Positions 38,301 to 50,300 of a stretch of 64,000 nt of DNA are shown piece by piece. A program made the position numbers and the translations under genes. The notes under the pieces are model-generated. The model was given only the letters and a program-made list of their open reading frames with translations. It did no database searches and was not told where the DNA came from. Within the stretch, counting starts at the first letter, position 1. Each line of letters starts with the position of its first letter. Origin of the DNA: Sipunculus nudus (lineage: Eukaryota > Annelida > Sipuncula > Golfingiida > Sipunculidae); NCBI GenBank assembly GCA_026874595.1, contig CM049317.1, positions 38,898,401-38,962,400 of the forward strand, written 5' to 3'.

Positions 38301-41300
38301 CTCTAAGGATTCGGCATTAATAAATGTTTGAAATAGAGTACTCAAAATTAATAACGAGGCTCAAATGGGGTTCTACAAAAATACCACGACAGATCAAGGT
38401 AATTAATTTATACATTAATTAATAAAACAGTGATCTCCCACGTGGGACCTAAGCCTGCTTGACACACCAACGTGCTTTGGTGAAGTATCATGATATTTTT
38501 TATTATTTTCATACACACGTAACATTAACCGTTATTGTAGATATTACATGAACAATATTTAATCAGTGTTCAGGGAGGAGTGAACGTGAGATATAAAGGA
38601 TAAAAGCAGAAGTGATTGCGTTAAAAAACGGATGGTGATATATCATTATATGTTATATATTTTTTTGCATATATATCAACACTCTATCAAATATGCATGG
38701 ACATATGACGTAATTAATTTATCTTTAACGTATAATGGGACATCCTAGACTGTTTCCTTAAATAAAATTACATTGAAGCTTCTATAAAGAACCCTAAACA
38801 TGGGTTCCACTGAGAACCTTTTAAGGTTTCCCACGTGAGTCCATCGTGAAGAACCTTAGAGGTTTCGTGAAGAACCTTAAAAGGTTCCCCACTCAGTCCA
38901 TTCTAAAAACCCTTTTAGGTTCTAGTTGGAACCCTTTTTCTTAGAATGTAAGAGGCAGACGCGAGACAGAGCGGGCAACAACCCGGTCACGTGACTTCAC
39001 GATGCATCATAAACGTTTGCACTTACAGAGCATACAAAAAACTCCTCTGTCCGAAGTATGGTTCATTTGCAACTTCAAATCGGTAGTTCATAAAATATTT
39101 AAATTCATTATTAGTTTGCATAGTGTAACCTGCTATAATCTGTAAAGGATTTAATCTTCTAATCTAAAGTCCTGCAAGACTATCAGTAACGCATTACAGG
39201 ACCATCTAGTAAACCATCACCATAAACAGGAGGTTTATTCCAGATATACGGTGAATATACAGGTCATTATAGTAATGTTCACCAGCCGTCAGACCATCAA
39301 CCCGAAGCCTGCGCGGGAACAGCACAATTAAATGGATGCTGGCGTTGTTTTGAGAGATAATCGATATCCACAAAACACAGATCCAAGACGGAAACAGTCG
39401 AGAGTTTTTATGACCAGAACTACAGTTATATAAGTACCGCAGATGCCGTCCTGAATTATTGAAGTGCTCAATTACGCAGTGAACACGGGTGCTTTTGGCA
39501 AAGATACAATAACAAGTATACGACAAAGAAGTACTTATGCCAAAAAGAGATAAACAAAAAAAAAAACCTGGATCTGTTTATGACTGGGAACATATCTGTG
39601 AGATATATGTCCGCACTGAATTAACCCCATATCGGTAGCGTAAAATGTTTGTGTGATTCAACCACCAATATCATCAATGTCATATCAACACGGAAAATCG
39701 TGAACTCATTGAAAACTTTTTAATGCATGGAGACTACTGTTGCGGAGTGGATAGTATGAGAGCTGTGGATGTGTAAACTATAAGGCTTAGCATAGATCGG
39801 ACGACAGATGAGAACTGACGGAACGGCTGACTATAGAATATATAGGCTGAAAATGGATTGGACGATGGCTGCAGAATGTTGGTGGATGGGACGACGGGTG
39901 TAGAATAAACAGGCTGATAATGGATAGGACGACGGGTATAGAATGTACAGGCTGATAATGGATAGGCCGACGGGTGTAGAATGTACAGGTTGATAATGGA
40001 TAGGCCGACAGGTGTAGAATGTACAGGTTGATAATGGATAGGACGACGGGTGTAGAATGTACAGGTTGATAATGGATAGGACGACGGGTATAGAATGTAC
40101 AGGTTGATAATGGATAGGCCTACGGGTGTAGAATGCACAGGTTGATAATGGATAGGACGACGGGTGTAGATTGTACAGGTTGATAATGGATAGGCCGACG
40201 GGTATAGAATGTACAGGTTGATAATGGATAGGCCGACGGGTGTAGAATGTACAGGCTGATAATGGATAGGACGACGGGTGTAGAATGTACAGGTTGATAA
40301 TGGATAGGCCGATGGGTATAGAATGTACAGGCTGATAATGGATAGGCCGACGGGTGTAGAATGTACAGGTTGATAATGGATAGGCCGACGGGTATAGAAT
40401 GTACAGGCTGATAATAGATGGGCCGACGGGTGTAGAATGTACAGGTTGATAATGGATAGGCCGACGGGTATAGAATGTACAGGTTGATAATGGATAGGAC
40501 GACGGGTGTAGAATGTACAGGTTGATAATGGATAGGCCGACGGGTATAGAATGTACAGGTTGATAATGGATAGGACGACGGGTGTAGAATGTACAGGTTG
40601 ATAATGGATAGGCCGACAGGTGTAGAATGTACAGGTTGATAATGGATAGGACGACGGGTGTAGAATGTACAGGTTGATAATGGATAGGACGACGGGTATA
40701 GAATGTACAGGTTGATAATGGATAGGCCGACGGGTGTAGAATGCACAGGTTGATAATGGATAGGACGACGGGTGTAGAATGCACAGGTTGATAATGGATA
40801 GGCCGACGGGTATAGAATGTACAGGTTGATAATGGATAGGACGACGGGTGTAGAATGTACAGGCTGATAATGGATAGGACGACGGGTGTAGAATGTACAG
40901 GTTGATAATGGATAGGCCGACGGGTATAGAATGTACAGGTTGTTAATGGATAGGACGACGGGTGTAAAATGTACAGGTTGATAATGGATAGGACGACGGG
41001 TATAGAATGTACAGGCTGATAATGGATAGGACGATGGGTGTAGAATGTACAGGTTGATAATGGATAGGACGACGGGTGTAGAATGTACAGGTTGATAATG
41101 GATAGGCCGACGGGTATAGAATGTACAGGTTGATAATGGATAGGCCGACGGGTGTAGAATGTACAGGTTGATAATGGATAGGACGACGGGTGTAGAATGT
41201 ACAGGTTGATAATGGATAGGCCGACGGGTATAGAATGTACAGGTTGATAATGGATAGGACGACGGGTGTAGAATGTACAGGCTGATAATGTATAGGACGA

Positions 41301-44300
41301 AGGGGTATAGAATGTACAGGATGTTAATGGATAGGACGACGGGTGTAAAATGTACAGGTTGATAATGGATAGGACGACGGGTGTAGAATGTACAGGTTGA
41401 TAATGGATATGACCACGGGTATAGAATGTACAGGCTGATAATGGTAGGACGACGAGTAAAGAATGTACAGGCTGATAATGGATAGGACGATGGGTGTAGA
41501 ATGTACAGGTTGATAATGGATAGGACGACGCGTGTAGAATGTACATATGTAGAAAATCTTTTATTTATCAGGGACCGAAATTATGGAATTTGTTACCAGA
41601 AGCTCTTCGTAGGATAGATAACCTAGATAAGTTAAAAAAAGATCTTAAGCAATATTCTCTAAACTCTTGACATAATATCAATAAATATATTTACTTCTTT
41701 AACATAGTAAGGATGCATGTTGACATTTTATGCTTTACGGATACCAGTAACTGAATAAACACTAACATAACTATGCATACATTGCACTTCTGGTTTGTAT
41801 TTTTCTTTGCACTTATTTCATACAATGTTATCAACATTTTTAATAATCTGAAAAGCCTATTATTATCTAAATAATATTCTATAATAAACTCTTAATAATG
41901 GTCATACTAGTTCAGGAACTAACAATATATGTTATATTCAGCTACAATATTCTGCACATAATAATTACTTGTATATTACTGTCATGCTATTTGATCATGT
42001 TTGAAAATTTCAATTACTATCAGGGCCTTGTGGAAGATCAGTATATTCTGAACAAGCCATCCTGAATAAAGATATATTAATAAATAAATAAAATAAATAA
42101 ATAATGGAGAAGACGACGGCTATAGAATGTACAGGTTGATAATGGATAGGCCGACGGGTATAGAATGTACAGGTTGATAATGAATAGGACGACGGGTGTA
42201 GAATGTACAGGCTGATAATGGATAGGACGACGGGTGTAGAATGTACAGGTTGATAATGGATAGGACGACGGGTATAGAATGTACAGGTTATTAATGGATA
42301 GGACGACGGGTGTAGAATGTACAGGTTGATAATGGATAGGACGACGGGTATAGAATGTACAGGCTGATAATGAATAGGACGACGGGTGTAGAATGTACAG
42401 GTTGATAATGAATAGGACGACGGGTGTAGAATGTACAGGCTGATTATGGATAGGACGATGGGTGTAGAATGTACAGGTTGATAATGGATAGGACGACGGG
42501 TGTAGAATGTACAGGTTGATAATGGATAGGACGACGGGTATAGAATGTACAGGTTGATAATGAATAGGACGACGGGTGTAGAATGTACAGGCTGATATTG
42601 GATAGGACGACGGGTGTAGAATGTACAGGTTGATATTGGATAGGACGACGGGTGTAGAATGTACAGGTTGATAATGGATAGGACGATGGGTATAGAATGT
42701 ACAGGTTGATAATGGATAGGACGACGGGTCTAGAATGTACAGGCTGATAATGGATAGGACGACGGGTCTAGAATGTACAGGTTGATAATGGATGTTACAA
42801 CGGTTTGGGCTGAGATTTGAGGGGATCACTAATGTAGTATGTATGGAGCGATTATTGATGAGACAAGAGCTGCAGAATGTATACGCGGAATATAGACATA
42901 TGTGATTGTAGTTCCAGCGGCGTACCTAACCTCATATCTTAGCTATTTCCGCCCCTCTAACAAAACATTTTAAACTTGACAACATTTAGAACCATATCAC
43001 GTCAAATTTCCTTGTTATAGTTGCGAGGAATTTCTTCGCCACACATTAAAGAGCAGTCATCCCTTTGCTAATGTAAATCAAAAGATCGCCCTTACTCCAA
43101 ACAAGTATATTTCATTATGAAGTGCACAGAAAAGAATAAATTGTTATTAGCAAAAATTACTCTGCAGGATACAAATATAATGTAGTAACTTATTTTTCAT
43201 GTAAACACGATTCATGATTATCTTAAACTCAGCATGGAAAGACTTCATTTGATGAGTGATATTCAATTCTCAACGCATATAAATACCTTGTCACTTGTAT
43301 AACCTCCTGTTATCGCACATGACAGCAGCTACACCTAATAGAAGGCTATATGATATGCATGGTGCTGCAGCAAGCAATATTGGCACTTTAATTAAAGGCT
43401 ACATCGATTTCATTTTAGAATTAGTGATTATGTTTCTGCACTTTTCGAGGTTTTATTAATAAACACCAGAATTTTGTAATTCAATTAAGTATTTGAATTA
43501 ATTTCAAGTAAATATATCACTGAAATATATATTATATATTAACGTGATATGATTTTTCACATCATACAAAAATTGTCTGTAGGTAGTGAATCATTAAACG
43601 GTTAATAAGAGTACAGGCAAATATATTTTTATTTCAGTTTTGAACTCTAAAATATAACACTGATACTTGATACATATACTGAACGTGTGGCATAGCGGCC
43701 AGGGGGATTCATCCCACCGGACACTTATTGTAGATTTATATTTGAAATGCAATCTTAAAGATACAATAACTCGTATATAGATCTGGGTGAAAGATTGTTA
43801 TTATTTACGTAACATAAAAGATTATGCAGGTCATATTAACATTAAATTCTATAACCAGTGGTAAATCCAAAGAAACAGAAGTTTAGGTAGTAGTAATAGT
43901 ACTCAATATATTCACGATAGTGTAAACGTTTGTATTTTAACGAGATTGTTGTAAGAATATGGGGAATCAAGGAAGAGGGCATTTCAGATTGTTTCAGGCT
44001 GTTAAAATATCATGGAATTTTGGGGAATTCAAGAGTTCAAGAGTGGAAATTATGTACATATTCCAAGGAATGAGCAACAGAATTCCTCATTATATTTTCC
44101 GCATAATGTCTAAGACACCCCACCACCCGGGACCATTGGTCTTCTGGTAGTGTTTTGCCTTGTTAGTGCCCCCTAGGAATATCTGTAAACGAAGACCACT
44201 CTGTAATACAAGTCTTTGCGGGACTGGTCAGATTATCGATGGCGTTCTGACATTGCAAGACCGCTGATTTAATCAGAAATAACAACATATTTGTATTTCT

Positions 44301-47300
44301 TCTTGCGTAGATTGCCTCTGTAGAGATTGTTTCGCAAATCATTTACTTGGTTCTACGGCCCATGCAGTATATAATATCTGAAAAACTTGAAATGAGACAC
44401 ACAGCCAAAAACACAAAACATTTAAATTTTTCTCACCAACCTTAAAAAAGGGCCAAATTTATTTTTTTATTCATGCCATTTCATTATTCTAATTCCCCGA
44501 AATGCCCCCCCCCCCCCAAGAAAAAAAATGTGCCGCCCGGGGCGGACTGCCCCTGCCGCCCCGCCCACATAAGGTACGCCACTTGGTAGCTGCCGAACAG
44601 ACAGATTGGACGTCCCATACAGAATATGAGGAACATTGGAACATCCCACACAAAATGATGGAGGGGTTGTTGGTGAACAGTCACGCATCAGACTATAAGA
44701 GTCACATGCTGTAGCTGTGTGAGGAATACTGATGCATCAAGCAACATAAGCAGAACCATAATGATCTAGACATACATATCTGACAGACTGCGTGTGGCAA
44801 GTCGTTGGCACATTCCTCATTTTTTAATATCCTCCAGTCGTCTTTGTAGAAGCCCAGGTTCATCATACCGCAGTTTGCCAGGTAGCGATCAGCAGGGTTG
44901 TTAGGATAACCAGTATACCATGAACTGACCATATCTGAAACAGAAACGTCAGGTCAGTGTTATCGCCTACAAACAGAGATATGGGCATGCATTTTTAAGA
45001 TGCTGTCAAGATGTTAAATGAACAGAAAAGCAAGAAAACAATTTTTAAATTGCAGTTTTATCTTGAACAAAGAACACTAAATGTACAAGGAAAAGCATGT
45101 TTGACCAGGTCAGTGGAAGCTGCATGATCTGTGGGTAAAATTTAGAAAATTTTCAACTTGGAAAATTACATTTAAGAGCCCGTAATTATCACGTGTGGCA
45201 TGCACACTGGTGTCATGTGACACCGAGTGGTTGTAGATCAGATATAGGCTAATCATGGATCGGACGTGATATGGCTCAGAATTAATAGAACGACGGCTGA
45301 CTATAGAATATATCAGCTGAAAATTGATTGGACGATGGCTGCAGATGTTTGTTCTGAAACCTACCTGTAAATGTTTGTTCTGAAACCTTACTGTAAATGT
45401 TTGTTCTGAAACCTAACTGTAAATGTTTGTTGTGAAGCCTATCTGTAAATGTTTGTTGTGAAGCTTTCCTGTAAATGTTTGTTCTGAAACCTTTATGTAA
45501 ATGTTTGTTTTGAAGCCTACCTGCTCATGTTTGTTCTGAAGCCTACCTGTAAATGTTTGTTCTGAAGCTTACCTGTAAATGTTTGTTCTGAAGCCTACCT
45601 GTAAATGTTTGTTTTGAAGCCTACCTGTATATGTTTGTTTTGAAGCCTACCTGTAAATGTTTGTTTTGAAGCCTACCTGTAAATGTTTGTTCTGAAGCTT
45701 GCCTGTAAATGTTTGTTCTGAAGCCTACCTGTAAATGTTTGTTTTGAAGCCTACCTGTAAATGTTTGTTTTGAAGCCTACCTGTAAATGTTTGTTTTGAA
45801 GCCTACCTGTAAATGTTTGTTTTGAAGCCTACCGGTAAATGTTTGTTTTGAAGCCTACCTGTAAATGTTTGTTTTGAAGCCTACCGGTAAATATTTGTTC
45901 TGAAGCCTACCTGTAAATGTTTGTTTTGAAGCCTACCTGTAAATGTTTGTTTTGAAGCCTACCTGTAAATGTTTGTTTTGAAGCCTACCTGTAAATGTTT
46001 GTTTTGAAGCCTACCTGTAAATGTTTGTTTTGAAGCCTACCTGTAAATGTTTGTTTTGAAGCCTACCTTGTAAATGTTTGTTTGAAGCCTACCTGTAAAT
46101 GTTTGTTTTGAAGCCTACCTGAAAATGTTTGTTTTGAAGCCTACCTGTAAATATTTGTTCTGAAGCCTACCTGTAAATGTTTGTTTTGAAGCATACCTGT
46201 AAATGTTTGTTTTGAAGCCTACCTGTAAATGTTTGTTTTGAAGCCTACCTGTAAATGTTTGTTTTGAAGCCTACCTGTAAATGTTTGTTTTGAAGCCTAC
46301 CTGTAAATGTTTGTTTTGAAGCCTACCTGTAAATGTTTGTTTTGAAGCCTACCGGTAAATATTTGTTCTGAAGCCTACCTGTAAATGTTTGTTCTGAAGC
46401 CTACCTGCTGATGTATTGTCCACCCATGTCCAGTTTGTGTGATATTCTGAGGCACCGATCCAGAATTCACTCTTAGAGGGCGCCACCAGGCCTTCCAGAA
46501 ATTTCTGCATCGATTCCGTTTGGATCGTAATCAACCTACCGCCGTCATCTGCGCATGCGTTGAAAGCCTTTCCCCAGCTGAGTTGGTCCGTAGACACGTA
46601 ATAACACCAGTTTGATTCGTTCGTGTGATAATGGCATGGTTTAGCTGTAAATATAAAACAAATGGTTCATGGGACATGACGCTCAGCTGAATTTGATATA
46701 CAGGTGAACACGTATTAATTATTAATGCTATAATCTGATGAAAAATATTTGTTAAGTAACCTTGAACAATAGATAGAATGCCTTCCAGAGCGCTAAAAAT
46801 GATGCGTTTTGTAGATAGGCCTTAAAAATAGGTTTCAGCGGCAATTGATTTAGGGGTTCGGAGAAGATTTTACCAAGAATTCCCTAAATGCTAAGCTCTA
46901 TGTCCAACTGCTACGATTTGTGTCTAAGTTATAGGGTGCTAAATGCTCACAGAATATGGGTCGCAGTGACCTTATTTAGGGTTTCCAAGAAGGGTTTCCA
47001 AGAAGATTTTACAGGGCCCTCTCTAGATCTTAATTAAATTAATTTCAATGTCCAACCTGCTACCATGTGAGCCCGTCTGACTAATAGGGTGCTCAAATAA
47101 TGTTTTATCACATAGCTCACAGAATTTAGTCACAGTGAACTTATTTTGGTTGTCAAAGGAGAGATTACAATCACGTTTCTGAGTCCAATGATTTAGATTA
47201 TGGCCATGTTCGACTTTTGGGGCTCAAAATTAGGTTTTCCGCTCGTTCCTCACAGAATATAGGGCATCATGAGCTATATCTCTGATGCTAAAAGAGATTT

Positions 47301-50300
47301 GCTCAAGACTTCCTTGATTTTTAAGCTAGAAGGTTCTAGGTCCATCCATAGAGATACAATTAGATAGAGTTTGCGCTGGGATCGCGGATCGCGTCCGATG
47401 TTGCTTGCGATTCTGATGAGAAACCTCACACCTAGGTATGAAGGCTCTTTGACCTGACTACCGGCGCTTGCTTATTGCGCCAGGGTTATCCCTGACACAT
47501 CACCGAGGATACCGCAGAATCGCTTGGCGAGGAAGCTGTCATATCAGTCCCGTACTGGATAAAGATTGTTTTCCGATGTAATGAATTTGTAAGGGATAAA
47601 TTTTAGTTAGCACTGTAAAGTTGTGGGTTACCTGGAATTGAACTAGATTTCTCAAGGGATTTTTTCGCATGAAAACAAATCTTCGAAATGTATGTTATTG
47701 TATAGGAACGTCCACTCATTTTTCAGCAGGGACAATTCAGTTTTTAACAATGGCTTGCTTTGCTCACCGACAGGTTACACGCAAATAATCAATGGCAATC
47801 AGATACAATTAAAAACTAGATGTGTCGTTCACACGAATGCCCCCGCCTGGGGCAAATTAGAAACATTTGTAAAATTTTGAAAAATTTTTTAAGATCAGGA
47901 GGTGTCGTATGGTAAAAAGTAGGTTAACAAGGGCAAAATGCAAAATCGATCTGTAACGGGTCATTATCAAGCAACACACCAAAAATCAAACCAGTATATG
48001 CAGGCATTGTGAAAAAAGTCCATACATGTGCATTTTCCATAAAAATTTCTGTCTTTCATGAAATTTTCTATGTTTAGGAGCCGTAAAACAATCAAAAGTA
48101 GGTCAACCGGGACGAAACGCGAACTCGATCTGTAACTGTCATTATCTGCCCACACATAAAAAATCAGGGTGGTATCTGCAGGCATTGAGGAAAAAAAGAC
48201 AGTACATATGCATTGTTATGAAAATTTCTATTTTTCATGAAACTTTCTATGTTCAGGAGCAGTCAAATGGTAAAAAGTAGGTCAACTGGGACAAAACAAG
48301 AACTCGATCTGTAACTGGTCATTATCTGCCTACACAACAAAAATCAGGCCCGTATCTGCAGGCACTGCGAAAAAAAGCGATACATGTGCACTTTTTTATG
48401 AAATTTTCTCTGTTAGAGCACCGTCAAATGGTCAAAAGTAGGTCAACTGGGACAAAACGTGAACTTGATCTGTAACTGGTCATTATCTGCCCACGCACGA
48501 AAAATCAGGCCAATATCTGCAGGTATTGCGAAGAAAAGTCTGTAAAAGTGTATTTGTCTTGAAAATTTATATTTTACATGAAATTTTCTATGTTCAGGAG
48601 CCGTAAAACAATCAAAAGTAGGTCAACTGGGATGAAACACGAACTCAATCTGTAACTGGTCAATATCTGCCAACACACCGAAAATCAGGCCAATATCTGC
48701 AGGCATTGCGAAAAAAAGTCCGTACATGTGTATTTGTCATGAAATTTTATATTTTTCATGAAATTTTCTATGTTCAGGAGCCGTAAAACGGTCAAAAGTA
48801 GGTCAACTGGGACGAAACGCGAACTCGATCTATAACGGGTCTATATCTGCCCACACACCAAAAATCAGGCCAATATCTGCAGGTATTGTGAAAAAAAAGT
48901 CCGTACATGTGTATCTGTCATGAATATTTCTATTTTTCATGAAATTTTCTATGTTTAGGAGCCGTAAAACGGTCAAAAGTAGGTCAACCGGGACGAAACG
49001 CGAACTCGATCTGTAACTGGTCAATATCTGCCCACACACCAAAAATCAGGCCAATATCTGCAGGCATTGCGAAAAAAAACCGTACATGTGTATTTGTCAT
49101 GAATATTTCTATTTTTCATGAAATTTTCTAAGTCTAGGAGCCGTAAAATGGTCAAAAGTTGGTCAACCGCGACGAAACGCGAACTCGATCTGTAACTGGT
49201 CTATATCTGCCCACACACCAAAAATCAGGCCAATATCTGCAGGCATTGCGAAAAAAAATCCGTACAACTGTTTGATTTCGGAAGGACGGAAGGACGGAAG
49301 GACAGAATGACGGACATGGGTAAAACTATATGCCCCGGCCACTTTGTGGCGGGGGCATAAAAAATAATAGTGTAACTGTGCGGTAAAGTCAGATTCAATA
49401 AAAGGCACAGTACTACCCAATATTACATTTTCACCCCGCACTGCTCTGCACTGGACAAGCTGAGATTGAAAGCAGCGGGACTCCAAAATCACTCCGTGTG
49501 GCAACCGGTGTATAAGGATTCGGGAGCCGGTGACTGCGTATACATGTCTTTTATCTGGATAATGCGCATGCATTAAATTTTAACTTCCGCTTGCATAAAA
49601 TTTCATCAAAATTAATGCGAATCATCCAGCACTCCAATGCTTAGGGTTAACAGCATCGGACGCAGCAATTGTACTGTCTGACTTTTACGAGGTGTCGCGG
49701 AAACGACAGACCACGAGTAAAATGGGCATCCCCCATCGGTACATCGGTGCCGAGTACAATCGGCAGCAGCAATAAACCTCGGGGACTGCCTCGAGTTCAT
49801 CGATCCCAGGACTAACTCCGTCTGATTAAAACTCCTTGGTCCAACCTTGAAGATTTGTGCCCACTTGACTTTCACAGAACGTTTTCACATAATGTTTTCC
49901 CTATAGCTCACAGAATATATGTCACTGTGACCTAATTTCTGGATTCAATGGAGACTTGCAAGGACCACCCTGGATTTTACAACAGAAGGTTCTAGGTCCA
50001 ACAAGTAAGTTTTGTGCACTGTGTGACTGACTGGGTGCTTATCATCATATTGTTTGCCAGAAATTCGTACAATATAGGCCCCCATGACATAACTTAATGA
50101 TTTCTTGCATATACTCACAGGAAAGCTTTTAAAGATACATATTTAGTTTTAATATATTCGGTTTTAAGTTACAGATAGCCTTTAATACAGGGACACAACG
50201 GTGCCAACATCTGCAGATACTTACCAGTCATCTGGGCTGAGGTTGAGACTGACGAGGCTGGGCTCAAAACCCAAACGAAGGAGGCAATCCCATACAAAAA

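Noticed and set aside
39831-42829. Open frames of 571, 250, 208 and 134 codons on the minus strand
   Set aside because: They are translations of the 38 bp minisatellite. All three frames of the same strand read through with the same 38-residue period, and the region is an intron of the lectin-mucin gene.
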